DNA of 64,000 nt from Pseudozyma flocculosa PF-1 (lineage: Eukaryota; Basidiomycota; Ustilaginomycetes; Ustilaginales; Ustilaginaceae). The notes under the pieces were generated by a model. That model made no database searches. It was not told the DNA's origin and saw nothing but the letters and a program-made list of their open reading frames with translations. The stretch lies in NCBI RefSeq assembly GCF_000417875.1, contig NW_006920880.1:316260-380259 (forward strand), written 5' to 3'. Both the position numbers and the translations under genes were made by a program. This document shows positions 33,981 to 44,578 of this stretch, piece by piece. Position 1 is the stretch's first letter, and every line of letters starts with the position of its first letter.

Positions 33981-36900
33981 TTGCGCTGTCCCACATCCGC
34001 GCAGCACCCGAGTCAGACCGGCCGACGGACGCGCCTCGATAAAGCAGCGAGCATCGTGCTGCGGCTTTCGGCGGAATGCCGCGGAGATTCTATCTCTAGA
34101 CGAGCGGCCGCCTTCGCTTGACGAGCTCCTCTTTGCTCTTTTACGCTCCGGCGCCGTATGCGCAACCGCCTGCCATCTGACCCCGGCTGCGATACATACC
34201 GTCCAGATGAACGTATCCTAGGCGGCCCAGATTCCGGCTGCACCGACATCTTCCTCGCCTTGGCACCGCCGCCGCGAGGGATACATGTGTGTACCGACCT
34301 GCCGTATCCGTTTCGCCTCGTCCTCCTCTCTGGAGTATGTGCTCGCCAGAGTGCTGTGCGGCTGCCGCGCCTGCGACTTCTGGCTCCTCTCAATTGCGTC
34401 GTTGCAGCTCGCTTGGGAACTTGCGGCCCCGTCGACTACGTACGAGGAGGACCCACCAGAACGCGGGTGCAGCGGACCGACGGTCCGACCACCGTGCCCC
34501 AAGAGCATTCGGACAATAGATGGCGTGCCAGGATCGCAGTCGACCAGGATGCCAGCCAAGCGGCAAAGGAAGTCTTCCGGCCTCTATCATGTTTCCTGAC
34601 GATCATCATTGAGCTGCTTCCGTCTGCACATCTCCTACCAACATCCAGCAAGTGCGGTATCGCACCAGGCGCACCGTCTCGAAGCTCGTTGGCAGGGCTG
34701 CGAGGCCTAGCGCCGGTGCGCCGGGAACGCCACGGCCCCCGCCCATGGGACGGGACCATGTCGGCTGCCTTTGGTTCGACCCACGTCGTCGTCCAGTTGG
34801 AAGCACCAAGCGGGCCTTGGCTATGTTCTCCTCCATGTTTGTACGCCCGCCGGCCAAGTCACTCGTCTAGTTAACGTACTAGTGGCGCGTTGGTCGGGCT
34901 GCTTTGTCGATCCGCCCTTGACCGCGCTGCCAATCGCTTGTTTCCCGGGTCGATTACCGAACGAGAGCGAGGCTCGACGGGTGCGGGACGCGGTGCCGTC
35001 AGGTTTTGACTGCCTGCTGCTGCTCCACGGCAGCCAGGATGGGATCATCACTCGCCCTGTCGTCTTGCAAAAAAAGGGGTTGCCAGACTCGCCCGTTCAG
35101 GCGTACATGCGTGGGCTGAGAAGTAGTGGTGACGAAGAGTAACGGCGAACCTTGTCGGACGCATGAGCTGGCCATGGTTCTGGAAACGTTGGATGTGCCT
35201 GCCTGCTGTTGATCGCCCACAGAGCGGCAAAGGGGAGCGAGCAGCCGGGCGGGTTGCGAGGGTCTCATCAGCTGATCCGCCCGTCCATCCGGTGTGGCTT
35301 GCTTGCTTGCTTGCGTTACGTTGTTTGCGTTCGATGCTTGCTTGCTTGCTGCTTCTTCTGGCTGCTGTCACTCCATGCACACTTTTGAGCTCCGACCGGC
35401 GGAGGCGGTGGCGCTGCGTCGCTCGCGACCCGTGACAGGCAGAGTAGAGCCAGGAATATCGACCGCGTATGACCACCCGCACGCGCCCCGCTTTGACTCT
35501 CCGCCCTCCGCCCTCCGCCCTTTCCCTTTCCCTTCCGCCTTCCGCCTCCGACGCCGCCGCCGCCGCCCTCGACCCCGACCAATATGGATCGATCTGGCTC
35601 CTGCCGACGCTGACTGGCGGATCTACGTAACTAACCTTGAGCTAGAGTTGTTGCACTACAGCGCTCGAGCGCGTGGAACCATGGCCAGCTCGCTAGCCGC
35701 TTCACAGCGTCGCGCCGTCCTCCATACCTCGAGGGATCACCAGTTGGCGCCGCTTGACGACACCGAGTGTACAAACTGACCAGGTCGAGGAACGGACGGG
35801 TAGCATGTCGCGTCGCTGTCAGCCGGCCGTCGAAAGGCAGGCAGGCCTGACAAAGGAAGGGATTCCCGGACGTCTTTGTACTTGAGCCCAGGCCCGGACA
35901 TCAACGACCTCGACACATGCATGGAAGCCCTCAACGCCCTCCCCTACCTAGCTTTACCGCCTTGGCAGTCCCCGAGCTCCATCGTATTGTCGATTCGCCG
36001 TTCCCGTCCACTGTGCTTCGGTTGCCAGCCCGTTGTCCGCCGCAGTCGCCGGCGCTATGCTCGCACACGAGCCCCTCGCGTTTGCATCCCCGGACGGCGC
36101 ACTCTGGCGACCAGAGCGGTGCTCTCGAGCAGGGGCCGCTGATGCCTCCGGCTGCGATGCGCGGCTGGCAGGCAAGAAGACGACACGGGACTCACCCGCG
36201 CAGCTGCGTCTGGGGCCTCCTATCTGCCGTGAGAGCAAGGTTTGGAAGCGAGCGCTCTGGGCGCACTGGGCCAGGAAACCGTCGGGCGTGCTGCTGCGCC
36301 ACCCCAGCGAGGCAGACTGCCTATCAGACCGGCAAGATGCTGGCTCTAGAAGCCACCGGAAAGCGGCTTCCGTCCGCGCGTTCGCCGGGGTCAATTGTGT
36401 ACGATCAGTAGATATCTTCTGATCCTGGGGCTGCTGGCTCCTCATATACGTACAACAGACAGGTATACGCGCACATCGCTCGAGGCCGTACACTGGAAAC
36501 GTGGACCGGCAACCGCGGCCTCACGGTCGCAAAGGACGGGCTGCTAGAAAGAAAGGGCTGGGATGACCTGCTGCATACGAGGCTCTGCCGGCATCGTCGA
36601 GCGCTTCGGTGGCGTCGATGAGCTGGGACGGCTTCCAACATGGCCGTCATGGCAACGTCCCGGTTGGAGCCGTATTGCGCACCTGCTCCATCGCCTCAGG
36701 TCTCGGCTTGGGTAGGGCCCGAACCCCCGGGATGATGGCCCTACCCCTGAGGCGAAAGCCGATGCTTGCTCAGCGCCACTTTGGTCGCTTCCCGAATGCT
36801 GCCACGATTGCTTCGCGTACGCCGGCAGCGCCACTTCTTGTGCGTGTACAAGAACGGTGTAGGTTACCGTCGGCGCCATGCTGGGCCATCGACGAAGTGC

Positions 36901-37456
36901 TGTGGCAATCGAACGTCCCCGGAGCCGATGACAGGGTCACGATCCGGCGACCTGCTGCTCGACACAAGATGGCACGGAGCTCGGGCATGCCGCCTCGGAA
37001 CGCGGGAGGGGCTGACCGTCTATGTAGAGTATTCACTACCTGGTGCAAGCAATCGCTCCACTGAGCACCGGCGAGAGTGCTGTCGAGACCGTCTGGGCAC
37101 GGCTGCCCAATCGGTCCGGCACCATCGCGCTCGAGGCAGCGTCTCTGGGCGACCGAGAGCCTGCCTCACATGGACTTGTTGCCATGCATTCAAGGTGATC
37201 GATGCCAGACGCCACTCGCAAGTCATCCGTCTGTTCATCAAAGGACAAGCCCACCTCTGTCCGGGCCAGGGCCGACGTACCCGCTTTGGTAAAGCGGGGA
37301 GCGACGAGGATGCCGACAGCTTGTACCGGCAGAGCAGAGCAGCAGAGGACCGATCTGCTGACGACGGCCATCTGCACGAAGGAAGGCTGAGTCCATCCTG
37401 GAGCCTATCGTTGAAAGCGCCTTGTCTGGTTTGTGATCAAGCAAGCCTTGCAGAGA

Positions 37457-37499
37457 GCGAGAGCGAGGGCGAGGGCGAGGGCGAGGGCGAGGGCGAGGG
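37457..37499. repeat. GAGCGA/GAGGGC hexamer tandem repeat
   Basis: Seven near-identical hexamers (GCGAGG register) about 375 nt upstream of the start codon at 37874. Confidence 0.85.
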
Positions 37500-37873
37500 T
37501 GTGAAGGCGGGGCAGCGTCCAATCTCATGGCAGGCTGAGTCGCGAGCGCCGCATGTCAGAATGCGGAACCGAGAAAATTTCGAAAAGGCAGCCAGGCCCC
37601 GTCGACTGCAGGGGTCTCAACGGGCTGCCCCCCACCAACCCCCCCTCTTCGCCACTGACCACGTTGTCAACCTGCTCGCAATCCAGACACCTCGCCACGC
37701 GCGCTTCTTTCCTCCCTTTCTAGCACCACCTCAGGCCTCGAATTGTCTTGTCCGACTCATCCATAGCGCAGCATCAGACGTCCCACGGCTCGTACGAAAC
37801 CCGCCCTTACCCTTGCCGCCCGTCCAATTGACGCTTCCGCGACCTCTCCCGACCTCGCGTGACCTTGCCGTCC

Positions 37874-40384
37874 ATGATGGAGATCGCCGAAGACCCGCCT
37901 CTGGGCCCACAGCCCGACGTCGACTACGAGATGAGGATGTCTGGCCCTTCGCACCTGCCTTTCCATGCCTCGACGCCGCAGCAGCAGTCTTCCAGCAGCC
38001 AGCAGGACGATGTCATGGCCGACGAGGCCGCCGTCGCCGAGGATATCCAGGACGGCATGATGGCCGACGAGTACGAGGAGCAGTCTGGACAGGGAATCGC
38101 CCCGTCGAACGACGCCGACGTCGAATTCGTCGAAGAGGCGGTGCCGGCGATGGCCGCCATCACTGAGCCCACGGCCGATGCGGCCCCTTCCCAGGACCCC
38201 ATGACGTTGGAGATGCAAGCGGGGCAGGCCGAGACCAACGGCGAGTCTGCGCCCCTCCAAACCTCCGCTAGCGGCGGAGATGTACCCGTCAGCCTCGGCG
38301 AGACTACGGCACTCGTGCCCGACGCAACGATAGTCGACGAGGGCCCCAGTGCCGATGAAAGGTCCGCTGAGTCGTCAGGCCCGAATGCGGCCACAGGCCA
38401 ACCAGAACCGACATCGACAGCGCCCGACGCATCAGCAGAAGCCACGGGTGGCTCGTCCGCGCTCGATCCTGCCGTTGTCCCGACAGAGCTCCACGAGGTC
38501 GATGAGCTGGCATCCACCTCCTTCGACCAGTCTTTCGCCGACGAAGGTGCCGCCGAGCCGGACGAAGATGCTTCGGCTCGAGACCAGGCGCAGCCCTCGA
38601 GGGCGGACGCGCCGGCGGAGAATGGGCTGGCCGCGGAGCACGAGGCTGGCGAGGAAGACCAGCTGGAGCACAGCATCGAGTCCGACGACGGCACTCTGCC
38701 CCCCACTGTCCGGGTCTCTTTCAACGGCCAAGACTTTGTCCTCTTCTCGCACGACGAGCCGCCCTGCTACACTGGCGCCTCCCAGGCGGCCGAAGATACC
38801 GAGCGCGACGCGACGGCAGAGCCGACCGTCCAGGTGCCGGCGCCGAAGCTCAAGGTGGCCGACGACACCTTCTGGCAGCCGCTCGAGAGCCTGTTTGCCT
38901 CGCTGCGCGTCAAGGACTGCCTCGGCGAGTTTCTCGAGGAGGCGACGGAGCTCGTGCTCCACATGCCGGACCTCGACCTCACGGTGCAAGAGGACAATGT
39001 CTATGGGCGCGAGATCACGCTCGACGACCTCTTCCAGCTCCACCAGGGACTGGGCTACGGCACCAGCCTGCACCTGCTGATCACCGAGGCGCAGCGCTTC
39101 ATCTCCAAGTACAATGTGCTTGCGCAGCACGTCGCCAACCTGATTGAGCAGGCGCACGACGAGCATGGCGAAGCCGAGCAGTCCGGCCAGGTCGACGTGC
39201 AGGCCCACCGCCCGACGACCGCCGACGCCAACGACGAGAACGACGAGCTCGACGCCGGCGATGCGGACGCGCACACCGCCGCGCAGGCGGTCGAAGAGAT
39301 CGTTTCTGCAGAGAACGCAGAGGTCGAAGACGACTCGCACGAGGCGTACGAGGAGGCCGGCGACGTCACGGCCGAAGCCGCTGAGGCCACATCGGCTGGA
39401 GAGCATGCAGATGCGGCGCCACCCGCAGAAACTGCCGGCCCCGACCCGGATCTAGCGGAAGATGCAGCCGCAGCGCCCGCATCGGATGCTGGACCGTCGG
39501 GCACTGCAGCCCAAGCCCCTGACGGCGAGGCAGAGGCGGCAGAGCACGAAGAGGCGGACCAGACCTATGTCACGGTCAACGAGGAAGGAGACGAGGACGA
39601 GCTCGACGAGATTGACGAGGCGGACGGAGTCGAAGGTGCCGCTGGGGCCAATGGCGATGAAGCTGCGGCTGCAGCCGATCAGACCGAGGAGTGGGACGAG
39701 CAGGAAGCGTACGAGGACGAGCCTGAAGGCTGGCAGGAAGACGGTGGAGACGACGGATTGGCCGAAGAGGAGGAGGGCGAGTACCCGGCGACGCACGAGG
39801 TAGCGGACGGTGCTGAAGCAGAAGACGGCGCCGAAGCATACGAGGACGAGGCGGAGGAGGAAGCCGACTTCGAGGAGGGAGAGGCGGAGGCAGAAGAGGA
39901 GGCAGAGGAGGGGGAGGCGGTAGGAGACGAGGCAGAGGAGGCAGACGAGGGGGAAGAAGAAGACGACGACGAAGAGGGCGATGGTTCCGTCACCATCGAT
40001 GACTCGGACGGCGCCGTCGACCAGTCCTATGCGGAAGCTGCGACCCACGTCGGTACGTATCATCTGTCGTCGGCGCTTGATGTCCGCCATCCGGATGCTC
40101 GGCCGTTGCTGACCGGCTCTGCTCTCGCCTCGACGAACACTACAGGCCCCGGCGACGACGAGGAGGAGATTGTCGAGTACGAAGACCATACAGAGGAGCC
40201 CGCAGCGGAAGGTCCGGCCGCTCTTGGCCCGGCCGAGGCCGAGGCCGACGACAGCGTCTACGGAGATGCGTCGGTGGCGAGCGCCGGTGCGACTGCAGCA
40301 CTCAACAAGCGTGGCCTCGAAGACGACTCGGCAGGCGCAGACGATGCCGACAGCGGCGATACCAAGCGCGCCAGGGTCGATTAG
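37874..40384 (+). CDS. Large acidic protein with a conserved fungal core, probably nuclear (function unknown)
   Basis: Start at the first of two adjacent ATGs (37874). An intron at 40053-40145 (GTACGT donor, ACTACAG acceptor) is inferred; it is 93 nt with no stop, so it could be read through. Spliced length is 805 residues. Residues 285-410 form the only globular-looking part: VRVSFNGQDFVLFSHDEPP, DDTFWQPLESLFASLRVKD, FLEEATELVLHMPDLDLTV and GYGTSLHLLITEAQRFISKYN. I recall similar cores in uncharacterised basidiomycete proteins but cannot name a family. Both flanks are dominated by Glu, Asp and Ala, with long EEE/EDE runs after residue 600. The C-terminus ends DTKRARVD, a candidate nuclear localisation signal. 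Acidic proteins of this type often bind histones or other basic chromatin factors, but that is inference only. Confidence 0.8.
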   Translation: MMEIAEDPPLGPQPDVDYEMRMSGPSHLPFHASTPQQQSSSSQQDDVMADEAAVAEDIQDGMMADEYEEQSGQGIAPSNDADVEFVEEAVPAMAAITEPTADAAPSQDPMTLEMQAGQAETNGESAPLQTSASGGDVPVSLGETTALVPDATIVDEGPSADERSAESSGPNAATGQPEPTSTAPDASAEATGGSSALDPAVVPTELHEVDELASTSFDQSFADEGAAEPDEDASARDQAQPSRADAPAENGLAAEHEAGEEDQLEHSIESDDGTLPPTVRVSFNGQDFVLFSHDEPPCYTGASQAAEDTERDATAEPTVQVPAPKLKVADDTFWQPLESLFASLRVKDCLGEFLEEATELVLHMPDLDLTVQEDNVYGREITLDDLFQLHQGLGYGTSLHLLITEAQRFISKYNVLAQHVANLIEQAHDEHGEAEQSGQVDVQAHRPTTADANDENDELDAGDADAHTAAQAVEEIVSAENAEVEDDSHEAYEEAGDVTAEAAEATSAGEHADAAPPAETAGPDPDLAEDAAAAPASDAGPSGTAAQAPDGEAEAAEHEEADQTYVTVNEEGDEDELDEIDEADGVEGAAGANGDEAAAAADQTEEWDEQEAYEDEPEGWQEDGGDDGLAEEEEGEYPATHEVADGAEAEDGAEAYEDEAEEEADFEEGEAEAEEEAEEGEAVGDEAEEADEGEEEDDDEEGDGSVTIDDSDGAVDQSYAEAATHVGTYHLSSALDVRHPDARPLLTGSALASTNTTGPGDDEEEIVEYEDHTEEPAAEGPAALGPAEAEADDSVYGDASVASAGATAALNKRGLEDDSAGADDADSGDTKRARVD

Positions 40385-41438
40385 GGTCTCCCTGTCCCAT
40401 CCGGGCGTCCAGGCCAGTCCGATCAGCCGAGCAACTAGCGCCACCGAGGCGCCCCAGATCCGCCCCACGCCTCGTCGAACAACTGACTGGGCGTCGATCC
40501 ATCAGCTCGACCCCGTCCCCAAAGCAAAGCAAGCATCCGTCCGCATACCCTCTCGTCACGTCCGCCCACGCTCTCGGAGCGACACAGGCACAGCTCCTCC
40601 AGCCCTCAGGCCACACCCACGTCACCGTCGTCCAGCAAGTGTACCATCATTGTCCCGGCCATCATCGCCGTCACCTCATTTCCCCATCACGGCCGTCTTC
40701 AAGTCCCGGTCGCCCACACGGCCTCAATCGCGCCGAACAGGGGCCGCATCAAAAACATCAACTTCCTTGTCTCTCTGGGCGCCGCAAGATTGCGCGATCA
40801 GGTAAGCCAACTCTGTGTCATGCTCTGCTCCACTGACCTCTTCCACCCTTGTCTTGAGCGTGGGGCGATGGCAAAACAGCTTAGTGGGGGGATTCGCTGG
40901 CGAGGGCGCAGTAGGTCCACGTCCCCTTTTCCCGATTGTTGCCCTTGTGGCGGGCGCGCGGCGCGGCTACGGCCGTTACCGCTGTCCTCGCATGTCCTCG
41001 CATGTCCTTTCCCCCTATCTGATCCGCGAAAGAAAGAGCATTTGCGAATGGTGATGATGGCGATGCTTGCCCTGACGGCGAGCAGAGAGGCGTGTGCGCT
41101 TGAGCGAGCCGGGGGCCGAGGGGAAGGGGAGGGCAGAGGCGGTGCAGGGTGGGCCCGGTGACCTTCGCGGCGTGGACCCGGCAACTTGCGAGGCCCGCCA
41201 GAGTCAAAGGGGGGAACGAGCGTGGAAGAAGGTCAATTTCCGCTGCAGCCACGCCCGCCCGCCCCTCGGCCCGCAAAGAACGGCCCGGCCACGCTCTCCT
41301 CGCAGTCGACGGTCGGCGGGCGGAGGGCAGAAAGTGACTGAGTGGGTGCTCCTTTCCTCGCCACCTCGACCCCACCCACCCACCATCTCCTCTCGAACCG
41401 CCACCACAACACACGCACGTCGACCCGCACATATCGGC
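40385..41438. other. Intergenic region upstream of the PLP enzyme gene
   Basis: 1.05 kb without a supportable gene: trailer of the acidic-protein gene and promoter of the downstream gene. No TATA element recognised. Confidence 0.6.
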
Positions 41439-42830
41439 ATGGTGGACCAGCACAACATCGCCTCGGCCCACGGCGGCCTGCCCGCGCCCGGCCTGGCGAC
41501 GCAGCTGCTGCACCGGGACGACGTCGACCACCTGGCGCACCCCAACCACCCCATCGCACCCACCCTCACCACGAGCACCACGTTCCGCGCCCCGCACCCG
41601 GACTCTGCCGCGGCGGCGCACATGCGCAGCGCCGTGGCGGGCGAGGTCGACTTTGACTTCCAGGACCCGCCCACCCACGTCTACAGCCGCTACTCGCAGG
41701 ACACGAACCTGCGCGCCGAAAAGGTCCTCTCGTCGCTGCTGCGCGGCCACGCGCTGACGTACGCCTCGGGCCTCAACGCCGCCTACGCCGCCCTCCTCTT
41801 CTACTCGCCCTCGGTCGTCGCCATCCGCAACGGCTACCACGGCGTCCACGCATCCCTCAAGCTCTACTCGAGGGGCAGGGACGTAAAGGTCATCGACCTC
41901 GACGCAGAGTACCCGCGCTTCGCACCGGAAAAGCAGAGGGACGGCGGCCTGCTCGTCTGGGTCGAGACGCCCCTCAACCCGACCGGAGAGGCGCGCGACC
42001 TCTCGCTCTACTCGGAGCGCACCCGCGCCGCCGGCGGCAGCCTCGTCGTCGACTCGACCTTTGCCCCGCCCCCGCTCACCGACCCGTTCGCGTTCGGCGC
42101 CGATATGGTCATGCACTCGGGCACAAAGTACTTTGGCGGCCACTCGGACGTCCTCTGCGGCGTGCTGGCCGTCAAGGACAAAGCGGACTGGGACGCACTC
42201 TGGCACGACCGCACCTACCTCGGCTCGACGCTCGGCAGCCTCGAAGCCTACCTCCTCCTCCGATCGCTCCGCACCCTCACGCTGCGCGTCCAGAGGCAGA
42301 GCGAGACGGCCACCAAGCTCGCCCAGTGGCTGCACAGTCTCAGCCTGCCGTCAAAGTCTTCCGACACCAGCAGCGGCGACACTGGGGAGCAGCAGTCGCC
42401 GCCGCCGTCGTCGTCGTCGTCTACATCGCCGTCGTCGATCTCGGGCGGAAAGGTGATCGGACGCACCTGGCACGGCAGCCTCCAGCCGCGGCAGGATACC
42501 GATCTGGATCCGCTGGCCAAGTCCGAGGGGCTCGGCTTCGACCCGCGCCAGCAGATGCCCGGCGGCTGGTCGCCCACCTTCGCCTTCCGTACCACCAAGC
42601 CAGAGTACGCGCGCATGCTGCCCCACCTCCTCCGCTACTTTACCCCCGCCACGTCCCTCGGCGGCGTCGAGTCGCTCATGGAACACCGCATCGTCAGCGA
42701 CCCGGGCGAAGATGCTCGCCTCATCCGCGTCTCGGTCGGCCTAGAGGACTTTGAGGACCTCCGCGCCGACATCGCCCAGGGCCTCGAGACGCTGCTCAAG
42801 GCCGAGCAGGAGCAGCAGCGGCAGCTGTAG
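41439..42830 (+). CDS. Cys/Met-metabolism PLP-dependent enzyme (cystathionine gamma-synthase/lyase family)
   Basis: Single exon, 463 residues from MVDQHNIASAHGG. The fold-type I signature is clear: substrate-loop YSRYSQDTNLRAEKVLSSL, the Gly/Ala segment YASGLNAAYAAL, VWVETPLNPTG, the PLP-binding Asp in VVDSTFAPPPLTDPF and the Schiff-base lysine K230 in MVMHSGTKYFGGHSDVLCG. Family members cleave or make cystathionine or release thiols from cysteine and homocysteine derivatives. This copy is closer to the fungal uncharacterised branch (yeast YHR112C-like) than to classical enzymes, judging by the divergent N-terminus, so gamma-synthase versus lyase activity cannot be assigned. A Ser/Pro/Gln insertion of about 35 residues (near 305-345) interrupts the C-terminal domain. 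The gene converges with thiolase 249 nt away. Confidence 0.88.
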   Translation: MVDQHNIASAHGGLPAPGLATQLLHRDDVDHLAHPNHPIAPTLTTSTTFRAPHPDSAAAAHMRSAVAGEVDFDFQDPPTHVYSRYSQDTNLRAEKVLSSLLRGHALTYASGLNAAYAALLFYSPSVVAIRNGYHGVHASLKLYSRGRDVKVIDLDAEYPRFAPEKQRDGGLLVWVETPLNPTGEARDLSLYSERTRAAGGSLVVDSTFAPPPLTDPFAFGADMVMHSGTKYFGGHSDVLCGVLAVKDKADWDALWHDRTYLGSTLGSLEAYLLLRSLRTLTLRVQRQSETATKLAQWLHSLSLPSKSSDTSSGDTGEQQSPPPSSSSSTSPSSISGGKVIGRTWHGSLQPRQDTDLDPLAKSEGLGFDPRQQMPGGWSPTFAFRTTKPEYARMLPHLLRYFTPATSLGGVESLMEHRIVSDPGEDARLIRVSVGLEDFEDLRADIAQGLETLLKAEQEQQRQL

Positions 42831-43079
42831 CATACTGCTGAAAGCGGCAGCAGCGTCGGGGCAGCCCCGCGTCAAGGGGAAGAGGATAGCGATGGCCATC
42901 GCTGCCACGGATCACAAGGTCGAGGAACAGGAACGAACAGGCGGGCAGGGGCGTGCTGGCGACGGCTCGACGCCAATCGCCAGCACACGCCGCCTGTTGG
43001 GACCAGGCCAATCCATCGACTTGTATCGCCCGACGGCTGTAGTAGTAATGTACAAACGAACACGACGTGCTGCCACCGC

Positions 43080-44578
43080 TCAGTGCTCGGCGACGATGAG
43101 CGAGGCCATGCCCATTCCCGAGCCGATGCACATGCTCGTGACTGAGGGCGGGTGCGGAAGACGAGAGGCAGGGCAGGGTCCAGGTCAGCCTCCGTTCGAC
43201 GTCGACACACCTCGCCTCGACCCCGCTGTACTCACCGATGAGCTGCTTGCCGCCGCGGCGCTTGGCCTCGGCGAGGGCCGTGGCAATCTGTCGCGAGCCG
43301 GTGCATCCCAGCGGGTGGCCCATGGCAATGGCGCCGCCGACGGGGTTGACCTTCTTGTAGTCGAGGCCGACGTGCTCGATGGACATGACGGCCTGCGAGG
43401 CGAAGGCCTCGTTGATCTCGTAGAAGTCGATGTCGTCCTTGTTGAGGCCGGTCAGCTCAAACAGCCTGGGGATGGCAAACGCGGGGCCGACGCCCATGAT
43501 GTTGGGCGGCACGCCGACGACGGCGGCCGTGACAAACTTGCCGCGGATGGGCAGGCCGAGCTTCTTGGCAACGCTGCGCTTGGCGAGGAGGACGGCGGCG
43601 GCGCCGTCGCTGACCTGTGACGCGTTGCCGGCGTGGGTGAAGCCGTCCTTGGAGAAGGCGGGCTTGAGCTTGCTCAGGCTCTCGACGGTGACGCCCTCGC
43701 GGATGCCGTCGTCGGCGTCGACGGTCTTGTCGTTGCCGTCGTCGTCGGTGTACTTGACGGGGACAATCTCGCTCTTGAACTTGCCCGCCTTCTGGGCGGC
43801 CGAGGCGCGCGCAAACGACTCGGCGGCGAACGTGTCCTGCTTCTTGCGGTCGACGTTGTACTTCTTGGCCACGTTCTCGGACGTGATGCCCATGGGCATC
43901 AGGCAGTCGGCCGCCTCCTCGTTCTCCATGACGGCGTCCGACATCTTGCTGGGCATGACGCCGGCTCCGTAGTTGAGCGTCATCGACTCGACACCGGCGC
44001 CGATGCCAATCTCAATCTGGCCGAGGGCAATCTGGTTGGCAATCTGGTTGACGGTGGCGAGGCCCGACGAGCACTGGCGGTTGACAGTGTTGACGGCGGC
44101 GGTGTTGGGGATGCCGGCCCACAGGGCACCCATGCGGGCGGCGGTGGCGCCACCACCGGGGGGCAGGACGTTGCCGACGGCGACGTCCTCGATGAGCTTG
44201 GGGTCGATCTTGCTCTCGGCGATGACGGCCTTGAGGACGTTGCCGAGCATCTCCTCGGGGCAGCACTGGGCAAGGCCGCCCTTCTTGGCGCGGGTGATGG
44301 CGGTTCGGAGCGCCGAGACGATCACGACTGCGAGAGCGAGTCCAGGGGAAGGTGGCAAGAGGGCGGGCCGCGTCAGCTCGAGCTCCTCTTCTGTGCAACG
44401 CACGCACCGCTGGACAGGCTGTGGCGCATCCATCGTTGGCGTGCATGCGCCGTGCTTCCCCTGGTCTTCGCCGTCTTCGCCGTCGTCTGCATCGACGCAC
44501 TGCCTAGCTTGGCCAACACTCACCATCGTCATCGTGCTGCGCGAGGATGTTCTGCTTTCCGTGGCGAGTGGCGGACAT
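43080..44578 (-). CDS. POT1: 3-ketoacyl-CoA thiolase (acetyl-CoA acyltransferase), peroxisomal type
   Basis: Exons 44578-44524, 44327-43236 and 43141-43080 (402 residues); introns 196 and 94 nt with GTGAGT donors and GCAG/TCAG acceptors, all in phase. Catalytic residues are visible: Cys104 in NTVNRQCSSGL, His in GGAIAMGHPLGCTG, and the second Cys (387) in SMCIGSGMG. The enzyme cleaves 3-ketoacyl-CoA with CoA to acetyl-CoA and a shortened acyl-CoA in beta-oxidation. The N-terminus MSATRHGKQNILAQHDDD contains KQNILAQHD, which matches the PTS2 consensus except for Asp in place of the last Leu/Ala/Phe. Absence of a mitochondrial presequence and of a C-terminal PTS1 supports PTS2-type import, as in other fungal thiolases. 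A TATA-like element lies 126 nt upstream. Confidence 0.94.

Larger units (their letters stand above)
30624..37873. other. 7.2 kb gene-free region
   Basis: The largest interval without a supportable gene. Frames here are short or compositional and show no domains or consistent splice sites. It includes a G tract at 31210-31220, adjacent 10-bp palindromes CTACCGGTAG (32557-32566) and CGTAGCTACG (32575-32584), a GTAC array at 33953-33968, and a GAGGGC hexamer array just ahead of the acidic-protein gene. Parts next to 30624 probably are the leader and promoter of the CON7-like gene, a regulator that could need a long control region. Confidence 0.5.

Noticed and set aside
31200..37800. tRNA or small RNA genes in the long gene-free intervals
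   Set aside because: No A/B-box pair or cloverleaf-forming stretch could be found by eye; a covariance-model search would settle it.
37859..37873. Start of the acidic protein at GTG 37859
   Set aside because: Eukaryotic initiation at ATG 37874 is far more likely; the upstream triplet is not ATG.
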